Assembly (NCBI GenBank): GCA_947039055.1
Contig: CAMQYB010000071.1
Coordinates: 1 to 8,097, forward strand
Length of the DNA stretch: 8,097 nt
DNA from: an uncultured Deferribacteraceae bacterium
GTDB lineage: Bacteria > Chrysiogenota > Deferribacteres > Deferribacterales > Mucispirillaceae
Direction: 5' to 3'
The translations under genes were made by a program, and so were the position numbers. Below are positions 1 to 6,531 of this stretch, piece after piece. Under the pieces are notes generated by a model. That model was given only the letters and a program-made list of their open reading frames with translations, was not told where the DNA came from and made no database searches. Every line of letters starts with the position of its first letter. The first letter of the stretch is position 1.

Positions 1-294
1 TAGAGAGTTAGTTGTAACTATTGACTAAGTTGCATTTTACAAGTGTTACTATAGTGTTCCTATGTTGTAAAAAATAGCCAAGTTACGATAGTTGATAAAG
101 TTGCAATAGTTAGCCAAGTTGTGATAGTTGATAAAGTTACAACTGTTAGCCAAGTTGCGATAGTTAGCCAAGTTGCGATAGTTAGCCAAGTTGCGATAGT
201 TAACCAAGTTACAACTGTTAACTAAGTTGCGATAGTTGATTAAGTTACATCATTAAAAGTGTAACAATAGTTGACTAAATTACGACATGATAGT
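1..294. repeat. Degenerate 18-bp tandem repeat array upstream of dxs
   Basis: Ten head-to-tail 18-bp units run in exact register from 75 to 254. The commonest form is TAGCCAAGTTGCGATAGT, identical at 147, 165 and 183. A second form, TGATAAAGTT plus a variable tail, occurs at 93, 129 and (as TGATTAAGTT) 237. The AAGTT core at unit positions 6-10 is unchanged in all ten copies; the ends and the four bases after the core vary. More decayed copies flank the core, such as TGACTAAGTTGC at 22 and TGACTAAATTACG at 272, each one base out of phase. No gene is visible: plus-strand frames are broken by stops, and the one open minus-strand frame has no ATG. No riboswitch or strong promoter stands out between the array and dxs. 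It could be a decaying minisatellite, iteron-like protein-binding sites, or a regulatory spacer; the sequence does not decide. Confidence 0.9.
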
Positions 295-350
295 ATTCCT
301 CTAATAAAAGAGATAAATATTGAAAAAGTATTGAGAAGGTTTTAGTAAGC

Positions 351-2231
351 ATGAGTGAAAAAAAATCAAACAAGAAGTTGATATTAGATAGTATATCAAC
401 TCCTAACGATATAAAAAAACTAAGTGATGCTGATTTAACTGTTTTAGCAACAGAGCTTAGAGACGAGATAATTACAACAGTATCAAAAACTGGTGGACAT
501 TTAGCTCCAAGTTTAGGAGTTGTTGAATTAACAATTGCGTTGTTGCGTTCACTAGATTTGCCTAAAGATAAAATAGTTTGGGACGTTGGGCATCAATCAT
601 ACGCTTATAAAATATTAACAGGTAGACGTGAAAGATTTTCTACTCTACGTCAATATAAAGGAATATCAGGTTTCTGTGCACCAACAGAAAGTGAATACGA
701 CACAGCTATATCAGGACACACAAGCACCTCAGTATCGGTTGGACTTGGAATAAAAGTGGGCAACGAGATTGCTGGTAAAGAGTCTAAAACAGTTGCTGTA
801 ATAGGTGACGGAGCTTTAGGTGGTGGTTTAGCATTTGAAGGTTTAAATAATGCTGGATCGCTCAAGAAAAATCTAATAATCGTACTCAACGATAACGAGA
901 TGAGTATTGATAAAAATGTTGGAGCGTTCTCAACTTATCTATCAAAATCTTTATCAGGCGAGTTTGTAACAAAGTTTAAACAAGATTTAAAACACATGTT
1001 AGAAGATGCTCCTCTTGGCGATAAATTTATAAAATTTATAAAAAAAATCGAGGCATCATTAGTATCCTTTTTTATCCCTGGAACAATTTTTGAAAATCTT
1101 GGAATTAAATATATAGGTCCTATAAATGGACATAAAATAGCAGATATTGAACAAGCGTTAAGCAATGCTTGTTTACAGGTCAAACCAGTTATCATACATG
1201 TTATAACTCAGAAAGGTAGAGGATATTTACCAGCTGAAAATAAGCCAGATATCTATCATGGTGTATCGTCATTCAATGTTGAAACAGGGGAACTTAATGG
1301 TTCGTCAAGCAACAATGAGTCATGGTCAGATTGTTTCGGCAGAAATTTATGCACACTTGCAAAAGAAGATAGTAGGGTTGTTGCAATAACTGCTGCTATG
1401 AAAGATGGAACAGGGCTTAGAGGTTTTTCTAATCTTTACGCAGATAGATTTTTTGATGTAGGTATAGCCGAACAACATGCAGTAGCTTTTTCAGCAGGAC
1501 TTGCAACGTTCGGTATGCGTCCATTTTTTGCAGTCTATTCAACTTTTCTTCAACGTGCTTACGATCAGATTATTCATGACGTGGCTATATCTAATTTACC
1601 AGTTACTTTTTGTATAGATAGATCAGGATTAGTCGGAGCTGATGGTCCTACGCATCACGGAGTTTTTGATTTAACTTTTCTAAGAGCAATCCCTAACATA
1701 ATTGTTATGCTTCCAAAAGATAGTTTTGAACTTGAACAGATGTTGAAATTATCTCTATCATTAAACTCTCCAGTTGCTATAAGATATCCTAGAGGAAATG
1801 TTAATATATATCCCGAACTTACAAATCAAGAGGTAGAGTTAGGCGTTCCTGAAATTGTTTTCAAAGGGAAGGGTATTGCAATTATATCTAATGGATATAT
1901 GTTCGATGAAGCTTATAAAGTATATAAAATGTTACTTGAAAAAGGGCACTCTATCTCTTTGATAAACGTAAGGTTTCTTAAACCATTTGAGGCTAAAACG
2001 TTCGTTGATGAGTTAAAAGATAAAACACTTATAATCACTATTGAAGAGAATATTATATCTGGTGGATTAGGTGAGATGGTTCAATCTGTTTTACAAGAGG
2101 CTAAGTTATTTATACCTGTAGAAAAGTTTGGGCTTAATTGTTTTGTAGAGCAGGGAGATATAAAATCACTTAGAGATGATTATGATTTAACTGCTGATAA
2201 AATATTTAAGAAAATTTCTAAATTATTATGA
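351..2231 (+). CDS. dxs: 1-deoxy-D-xylulose-5-phosphate synthase
   Basis: This cytosolic, thiamine-diphosphate-dependent enzyme condenses pyruvate with glyceraldehyde 3-phosphate, the first step of the MEP isoprenoid pathway and also a source of precursor for thiamine and pyridoxal. At 626 residues it is a normal full-length Dxs. The N-terminal TPP domain has the GGH motif (His50), WDVGHQSY (His81) and the GDG motif (152-154) followed by NN and LNDN at about 166-182. The central pyrimidine domain has FDVGIAEQHA with the conserved Glu374, the YSTFLQRAYDQ helix, GADGPTHHG at 429-437 and YPRG ending at 482. A C-terminal transketolase domain follows from about 500. The ATG is preceded by GAGAAGG at 333-339, 11 nt away. 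A small oddity is GDGALGGG, where GDG-A/S-x-TAG is more usual. It heads a tight cluster and shares ATGA with the next gene. The identification is secure. Confidence 0.97.
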   Translation: MSEKKSNKKLILDSISTPNDIKKLSDADLTVLATELRDEIITTVSKTGGHLAPSLGVVELTIALLRSLDLPKDKIVWDVGHQSYAYKILTGRRERFSTLRQYKGISGFCAPTESEYDTAISGHTSTSVSVGLGIKVGNEIAGKESKTVAVIGDGALGGGLAFEGLNNAGSLKKNLIIVLNDNEMSIDKNVGAFSTYLSKSLSGEFVTKFKQDLKHMLEDAPLGDKFIKFIKKIEASLVSFFIPGTIFENLGIKYIGPINGHKIADIEQALSNACLQVKPVIIHVITQKGRGYLPAENKPDIYHGVSSFNVETGELNGSSSNNESWSDCFGRNLCTLAKEDSRVVAITAAMKDGTGLRGFSNLYADRFFDVGIAEQHAVAFSAGLATFGMRPFFAVYSTFLQRAYDQIIHDVAISNLPVTFCIDRSGLVGADGPTHHGVFDLTFLRAIPNIIVMLPKDSFELEQMLKLSLSLNSPVAIRYPRGNVNIYPELTNQEVELGVPEIVFKGKGIAIISNGYMFDEAYKVYKMLLEKGHSISLINVRFLKPFEAKTFVDELKDKTLIITIEENIISGGLGEMVQSVLQEAKLFIPVEKFGLNCFVEQGDIKSLRDDYDLTADKIFKKISKLL

Positions 2232-2968
2232 GTAAAGAACGTATAGATTCACTTTTATTATCACGAGGGTTTGCGACAGATATTAAGATTGCAAGAAGTT
2301 ATCTTATTCAAGACATTGTATTAGTTGACGATATCTTAGTTAATAAAGCAGGCACAATGGTAAAGGTTGACTCAGATATAAGGCTCAAGCAAGAGCATGA
2401 TTATGTGAGCAGGGGTGCTTTAAAGCTTCAGTCTGTTGTTGATAAAAAGATCGTGGATTTTACTAACAAGGTAGTTTTAGATATCGGTTGTTCAACAGGT
2501 GGATTTACAGAAGTTGCTATCAGAAATAATGCGAGTAAAGTTTATGCTGTTGATGTTGGTGTAAATTTAATTCATGAGAGGTTGAAGAATAATCTTAAAG
2601 TTAATTTATTAGAAGGGATTAATTTTCGGTATATAGATTTCAATCAGATAGGTGAGAAGGTTGATATTTTATTATCGGACTTATCATTTATTTCTCTCAA
2701 AAAAATTATTCCAAAGGCTGTCGAGTTTTGTAAAAATGGATCAATTTATGTTGCCTTAATCAAGCCTCAATTTGAAGCAAAACAAGATGAAGTTATGAAG
2801 GGTGGAATTGTCAAAGATGCGTCTGTTCGTCTTAGGGTTATAAGTGAGATTGAAGAGTTTGCAGTTGAGCACAATTTTGAAAAAATAGATATTTATGAAT
2901 CTCCTATTAAGGGGAGAAAAGGAAACATTGAATATATCTCTATTTTTAGTTATAATCACAATGTTTAA
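2228..2968 (+). CDS. tlyA: TlyA-family rRNA (cytidine-2'-O)-methyltransferase / S4-domain FtsJ-like protein
   Basis: TlyA-family proteins are SAM-dependent 2'-O-methyltransferases; characterised members methylate 16S and/or 23S rRNA cytidines, and some were named hemolysins. An S4 RNA-binding domain covers residues 1-60, beginning RIDSLLLSRGF. An FtsJ/RrmJ-type Rossmann domain follows, with SAM motif LDIGCSTGGFT at 84-94 and YAVDVG at 106-111. The family's K-D-K-E catalytic set appears as Lys66 (SRGALKL), Asp151 (SDLSFIS), Lys179 (LIKPQFE) and Glu235 (GNIEYI). At 246 residues the length is typical. The start codon overlaps the dxs stop in ATGA and has no clear Shine-Dalgarno, so translation is probably coupled to dxs. 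Whether it modifies one or both subunits, or has any haemolytic effect, cannot be read from sequence. Confidence 0.94.
   Translation: MSKERIDSLLLSRGFATDIKIARSYLIQDIVLVDDILVNKAGTMVKVDSDIRLKQEHDYVSRGALKLQSVVDKKIVDFTNKVVLDIGCSTGGFTEVAIRNNASKVYAVDVGVNLIHERLKNNLKVNLLEGINFRYIDFNQIGEKVDILLSDLSFISLKKIIPKAVEFCKNGSIYVALIKPQFEAKQDEVMKGGIVKDASVRLRVISEIEEFAVEHNFEKIDIYESPIKGRKGNIEYISIFSYNHNV
2928..2956 (+). promoter_or_regulatory. Candidate sigma-70 promoter inside the 3' end of tlyA
   Basis: TTGAAT at 2928-2933 and a perfect TATAAT at 2951-2956 are separated by exactly 17 nt. A start near 2963 would give a leader of roughly 60 nt before nadK. This would let nadK and recN be transcribed independently of dxs-tlyA across the only real gap in the cluster. 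In DNA this AT-rich, chance matches are common, so it remains a candidate. Confidence 0.35.
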
Positions 2969-3020
2969 GTATTGGTATTGAGTATAAATATTTGAGTGTT
3001 ATTAATAGGATGTTCTTATT

Positions 3021-3896
3021 ATGGTTAAAGTTTCAGTTGTCGTAAAATTATCAGATGATCGTATAGAGGGTATAGCTTGCAAAGTTATCTCTTTACTTTT
3101 GTCTAAAAATATTCAGCCATTGATGTTAGAAGATAATGCAAAATCTTACAATATAGATATCAATTTTTCAACTATAGAAGAGATGCGTCGTGAGTCTAAA
3201 TTTGTAATTGTGTTAGGAGGCGATGGTACTCTTTTACATGCGTTACAATTGTTTGTTGAGATAGATGTTCCTATACTACCTTTTAATTTAGGTAGAGTTG
3301 GATTTATTATGGAGCTTCAATTAGATGATTTAGAGAATTATATTGATGATGCAATAAACGATAAATTGATTATAAGAGAGAGAATGCGACTTGAGAGCAA
3401 GATATATAATGGTGATAATTTTGTAACAGGTTTTAATGCGTTAAACGAAATTGTTATAAATAAAGCTATTACCTCTAAGATACTAGAAATCACTGTTGAG
3501 AATGATTTAGAGATGATTAATCGGTTTAGAGCAGATGGATTAATTGTGTCAACTCCGACAGGATCGACAGGTTATGCGTTATCATCAGGCGGGCCTATTA
3601 TACACCCTAAGTTGAATGTTATATTGATAGTGCCTATCTGTCCACACACATTATATATTCGTCCGATTGTTATTCCAGCAGATAGCGAGTTAAAAATATC
3701 TATTAAATTCTCAGTTGATATTTCAAAATCTGAGGCGTCTGTTACGCATGATGGTCAGGTGATAAATTCTTTAAATATCGGTGATGTTGTTACGATTAGA
3801 CGATCGCCTAAACCTGCCCAGATAGTTACGAGTAGAGATAAATCATTTTACTCTGTATTAAAAAACAAATTAGGTTGGGGGACAGAGTTGTGTTAA
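3021..3896 (+). CDS. nadK: NAD kinase (ATP/polyphosphate-dependent NAD+ kinase)
   Basis: NadK phosphorylates NAD+ at the 2' position of the adenosine ribose to make NADP+, setting the cell's NADPH pool. The 291-residue protein has the hallmark GGDGT at 66-70, followed by NLGRVGFI at 89-96. The NE/NK motif is at 142-147 (NEIVINK). The glycine-rich block at 173-194 contains STPTGSTGYALSSGG. PICPHT at 205-210 leads into RPIVIP, and THDGQ at 242-246 lies in the C-terminal domain. Length and motif order are standard. AGGA at 3007-3010, 10 nt upstream of the ATG, supports the start. It lies 52 nt after tlyA and its last 7 nt overlap recN. A nadK-recN pairing is found in other bacteria, from memory. 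Confidence 0.96.
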   Translation: MVKVSVVVKLSDDRIEGIACKVISLLLSKNIQPLMLEDNAKSYNIDINFSTIEEMRRESKFVIVLGGDGTLLHALQLFVEIDVPILPFNLGRVGFIMELQLDDLENYIDDAINDKLIIRERMRLESKIYNGDNFVTGFNALNEIVINKAITSKILEITVENDLEMINRFRADGLIVSTPTGSTGYALSSGGPIIHPKLNVILIVPICPHTLYIRPIVIPADSELKISIKFSVDISKSEASVTHDGQVINSLNIGDVVTIRRSPKPAQIVTSRDKSFYSVLKNKLGWGTELC

Positions 3897-5548
3897 CCTA
3901 TCTTTTAGTAGAAAATCTTGCTGTGATTAAAAAAGCTAGTTTAGATTTTGGACCTGGTTTAAATATTATAACGGGTGAAACGGGTGCAGGAAAATCTGTA
4001 CTTGTTGGTGCGTTAAAATTTCTGATGGGTGAGAGGTTCAATAAAGCAACTCTCAGAGACAGCAGTTTACCGTTATCGGTAGAGGCAACATTTTCTAATT
4101 TACCATCAATTAATGAAGAGTTGAAATTTGCTTTTGATATTGAGGATGAAGTTGTTCTATCGAGACTTGCAGATAGTGATGCAAAGAATAAAGTTCTAAT
4201 CAATTCTAAAGTTGCACCAGTTAATAAACTTAAAGAAGTTTCAGAGTTCTTAATGGATATTCATGGACAACATGAGCATCAACTTCTCTTTAATCCTAAA
4301 CGACATTTAAGTATGATTGATTACTTTATACCTATGAATATTAAGAATAATTATGCATCATCATACCGTACATATAAAAATAAAAAAGACGAATTAGAAA
4401 AACTTAATAAAGATTTAGATGAAAGTAGCCGATTAAAGGATCTATATCAATTTGATATAAATGAGATTGATTTATTATCACTAGATAAGGGTAAAGACTC
4501 TAATATAGATAATGAGATAACTTTTCTATCAGAGATGGATAAGATAAAACAGTGTACAGCAACGGTTATAGATATTTTAGAAGAGGGAGAGATCTCTGCT
4601 ATGGAGCTTCTTTCAAAATCATCTAAATCATTATTTGCTGTAGAAAAGTTATCACCTGATTTAACTAAAGCGTCGGATATGATTAAGTTATCGTATGAGC
4701 AGATTGAAGAGTCAGTTCAGTTGATTAAAAATGTTTTTGACAAGCAAGAAAATTCTGAAAATGAATTAAATAATCTTATTGAAAGAAAATATAAACTTGC
4801 TAATTTATACAAAAAATATTCTACACAAGATATAGATGTTATACTGGTTAAGAGAGAAGAGTTACAAGAGAAGTTAAGCAGGATTGATAATTTTAAAGAG
4901 ATACAAGAGAAGCTTGTTGAAGAGTTATCAATATGCAGAAAAGAGGCTTCTGAGAAAGCAGAGATTTTAAATGGTTCACGTCATGAGTTGTCTAAAAATC
5001 TATCAGAGAAGATTGTAACTATATTGGAACAGTTAGAACTTAACGGATCACGATTTGAAGTTAGATTTACAGAACTTGATGATTTAGATAAAAATGGTGG
5101 TGTCGCAGCAGAGTTTTATATATCTACCAATAAAGGGTTTGATTTACAACCTTTAGCATCAGTTGCATCAGGTGGAGAGATTTCAAGAGTTATGTTATCA
5201 CTGAAAGAAGTGTTTGCAGATAGCGATCACGTTGAGACGCTTTTATTTGATGAGATAGATACAGGTATAAGTGGTAAAGCTGCGAAATCTGTTGCAGAGA
5301 GATTAAAATCTTTAAGTCGCACAAAACAGTTGATAGTTATAACTCATCTTCCAGTTGTTGCAGCGATGGCGGATAGTCATTTTCATATTGTTAAGAAAGC
5401 TGATACAGAGCTTACTACTACTGAAATCGTTAAACTTGATAGTAGTGATAGAGAGACGGTTTTAGCGATAATGATGACAGGTAGCGAAAGTGAAACATCA
5501 CTCTCTCAAGCAAGAGAATTGATTGAGGCTAGCAAACAACAAGGTTAG
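3890..5548 (+). CDS. recN: DNA repair protein RecN (SMC-like ATPase)
   Basis: RecN is a cytosolic SMC-like ATPase that gathers DNA ends during RecA-dependent double-strand-break repair. I choose the GTG at 3890, giving 552 residues that begin MLTYLLVENLAVI, the family's usual N-terminus. A TTG at 3875 is in frame, but GGGGGA at 3877-3882 sits 7 nt before the GTG and fits as its Shine-Dalgarno. In this numbering, Walker A GETGAGKS is at 29-36 and IHGQHEHQ at 124-131. A long charged coiled-coil region spans about 150-390. The ABC signature SGGE is at about 427-430, Walker B LLFDEIDTG has its acidic pair at 454-455, and THLPVVA contains His486. All ATPase parts are intact and the length is normal. 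The start overlaps the nadK stop by 7 nt, so the two are probably translationally coupled. Confidence 0.96.
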   Translation: MLTYLLVENLAVIKKASLDFGPGLNIITGETGAGKSVLVGALKFLMGERFNKATLRDSSLPLSVEATFSNLPSINEELKFAFDIEDEVVLSRLADSDAKNKVLINSKVAPVNKLKEVSEFLMDIHGQHEHQLLFNPKRHLSMIDYFIPMNIKNNYASSYRTYKNKKDELEKLNKDLDESSRLKDLYQFDINEIDLLSLDKGKDSNIDNEITFLSEMDKIKQCTATVIDILEEGEISAMELLSKSSKSLFAVEKLSPDLTKASDMIKLSYEQIEESVQLIKNVFDKQENSENELNNLIERKYKLANLYKKYSTQDIDVILVKREELQEKLSRIDNFKEIQEKLVEELSICRKEASEKAEILNGSRHELSKNLSEKIVTILEQLELNGSRFEVRFTELDDLDKNGGVAAEFYISTNKGFDLQPLASVASGGEISRVMLSLKEVFADSDHVETLLFDEIDTGISGKAAKSVAERLKSLSRTKQLIVITHLPVVAAMADSHFHIVKKADTELTTTEIVKLDSSDRETVLAIMMTGSESETSLSQARELIEASKQQG

Positions 5549-5593
5549 GTTGCAAGTGTTTTTTGTAGAGACTTACGTTGTGAGTATTAGGTT

Positions 5594-5612
5594 AAATTGT
5601 GTTCAATTTTTA
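5594..5612 (+). terminator. Weak terminator-like hairpin after recN
   Basis: AAATTG at 5594-5599 pairs perfectly with CAATTT at 5604-5609 around a TGTT loop, and a short T-rich stretch follows. The stem has one G-C pair and six pairs in total, so it would be weak. It lies 46 nt past the recN stop, where the dxs-tlyA-nadK-recN transcript could end. The rest of the 165-nt spacer before the next gene holds only the tandem dimer described below and a GATAAT at 5663-5668 lacking a good -35. Confidence 0.3.
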
Positions 5613-5626
5613 TACATAAAATTATA

Positions 5627-5664
5627 TAAAGTTTTGTGTTAATGATAAAGTTTTACGTTAATGA
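5627..5664. repeat. 19-bp direct tandem dimer
   Basis: Two adjacent 19-bp copies, TAAAGTTTTGTGTTAATGA at 5627-5645 and TAAAGTTTTACGTTAATGA at 5646-5664, differ at two adjacent bases. They lie in the recN-dedA spacer. They could be a tandem binding site near the promoter of the downstream gene or a minimal two-copy minisatellite. Confidence 0.7.
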
Positions 5665-5713
5665 TAATAGATTTAGTTGAGTGATTAATCATAAAGAGAG
5701 CAGTATATAAACG

Positions 5714-6379
5714 ATGGATTTTTTAAAGGATTTAGTTGCGAGCATGACAGATGTTTTCGCAGAAGCCGTAAACTTTGTAGTTAGAACAGTTGGTAAACTA
5801 GGATATCTTGGTATAATATTTTTAATGGGTATAGAGAGTTCATTTATCCCTTTTCCAAGTGAAGTTATAGTTCCACCAGCTGGCTATTTAGCATCTCAAG
5901 GTGAGATGAATTTAATCGTTGTTATGATATGTGGGATATTGGGATCGCTACTTGGTGCACTTGTGAATTATTATATAGCTGCATATTTAGGTAGGGCATT
6001 TATAATAAAATACTCAAAATACCTATTTTTGAGTGATGGCAGATTTGAAAAATTTGAAGCATTTTTTAAAAAGCATGGAGAGATTACAATTTTTACAGGA
6101 AGATTAATTCCTGGGATACGACAATATATATCACTACCTGCAGGACTTGTCAGAATGAATATATTTAAGTTCCTATTTTACACTGCATTAGGTGCTGGTA
6201 TATGGGTTACAATTTTAGCTTTACTAGGTTATGTGTTAGGTAATAATATCGATCTGTTGAAAGATAATTTACACATGGTTTCATATTTTTTATTTGCAGG
6301 GATTATTGCATTAGTTATTATATATATACTTTTTAATAAGTATCGTGATAAACGTGACAATCAACTTATTGAAAAATAG
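5714..6379 (+). CDS. DedA-family integral membrane protein (VTT/SNARE-associated domain)
   Basis: DedA proteins are polytopic inner-membrane transporters; some bacterial members flip undecaprenyl phosphate or phospholipids and support envelope integrity. This one has 221 residues, a normal length. It shows hydrophobic stretches at about 29-47, 67-93, 153-176 and 188-207 and a short charged C-terminal tail. The family signatures are clear: an acidic residue followed by a proline-rich re-entrant stretch, ESSFIPFPSEVIVPPAGYLA (41-60), and FTGRLIPGIRQYISLPAG (127-144), which carries the conserved Arg130, Pro133 and Arg136. AAAGAGAG at 5693-5700 is a distant ribosome-binding candidate, 13 nt from the ATG. 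It appears to be a single-gene unit between two spacers. Its substrate is unknown; a role in carrier-lipid recycling is inferred from the family only. Confidence 0.92.
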   Translation: MDFLKDLVASMTDVFAEAVNFVVRTVGKLGYLGIIFLMGIESSFIPFPSEVIVPPAGYLASQGEMNLIVVMICGILGSLLGALVNYYIAAYLGRAFIIKYSKYLFLSDGRFEKFEAFFKKHGEITIFTGRLIPGIRQYISLPAGLVRMNIFKFLFYTALGAGIWVTILALLGYVLGNNIDLLKDNLHMVSYFLFAGIIALVIIYILFNKYRDKRDNQLIEK

Positions 6380-6382
6380 TTG

Positions 6383-6404
6383 ATAAAATTTGTTTTATTT
6401 TTTT
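6383..6404 (+). terminator. A/T-only hairpin with T-run after the DedA gene
   Basis: ATAAAA at 6383-6388 and TTTTAT at 6393-6398 form a six-pair stem around TTTG, followed immediately by six T residues and a generally T-rich tract. Position, 3 nt past the stop codon, and the T-run fit an intrinsic terminator. The stem contains no G-C pair, so its strength is doubtful. Confidence 0.4.
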
Positions 6405-6422
6405 GTTTTAATTTTTTATTTT

Positions 6423-6452
6423 TTGTTATATTATTATTGTTGTTGTTATATT
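6423..6452 (+). promoter_or_regulatory. Candidate promoter for the M23 peptidase gene
   Basis: TTGTTA at 6423-6428 and TATATT at 6447-6452 are 18 nt apart, resembling a sigma-70 promoter with a leader of about 70 nt. The surrounding DNA is a simple T-rich and TTA/TTG microsatellite-like tract, so the match may be compositional. Downstream, TACTTAA at 6462-6468 and TTAAGTA at 6499-6505 form a 7-bp inverted repeat across the leader. Confidence 0.3.
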
Positions 6453-6516
6453 AACTTATCGTACTTAAACATGTTATTATCGCGATTGTTTGAGGTTGTT
6501 AAGTATTTTGGAATTT

Positions 6517-6531
6517 AGGAGCGTTATGTGA
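6517..6531 (+). promoter_or_regulatory. Ribosome-binding site with ATGTGA start-stop overlapping the GTG start
   Basis: AGGAG at 6517-6521 precedes an ATG at 6526-6528 by 4 nt and a GTG at 6528-6530 by 6 nt. The ATG is followed at once by TGA (6529-6531), so it can encode only a one-codon peptide. The GTG opens the M23 reading frame. The 6-nt spacing favours the GTG, but the overlapping start-stop could compete for initiation. Confidence 0.6.

Noticed and set aside
49..249. An open minus-strand frame of about 66 codons through the 18-bp array, translating to repeating hexapeptides such as NYRNLA, reminiscent of pentapeptide-repeat proteins.
   Set aside because: An 18-bp period keeps any stop-free frame open automatically. 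There is no ATG and no ribosome-binding site, and the period is six residues, not five.
271..296. TTGACT with TAGTAT as a dxs promoter.
   Set aside because: Spacing is only 14 nt, and the TTGAC part is a recurring feature of the repeat unit.
1..350. TPP or other riboswitch upstream of dxs.
   Set aside because: I found none of the conserved TPP-riboswitch motifs such as CTGAGA. The region is explained by tandem repeats.
650..1195. Minus-strand open frames at 650-889 and 935-1195.
   Set aside because: Both are antisense to conserved dxs coding sequence, and their translations show no domain features.
3875..3889. TTG at 3875 as the recN start.
   Set aside because: It would place GGGGGA inside the gene and add five residues before the family's usual MLT-type N-terminus. 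The GTG at 3890 has better spacing to GGGGGA.
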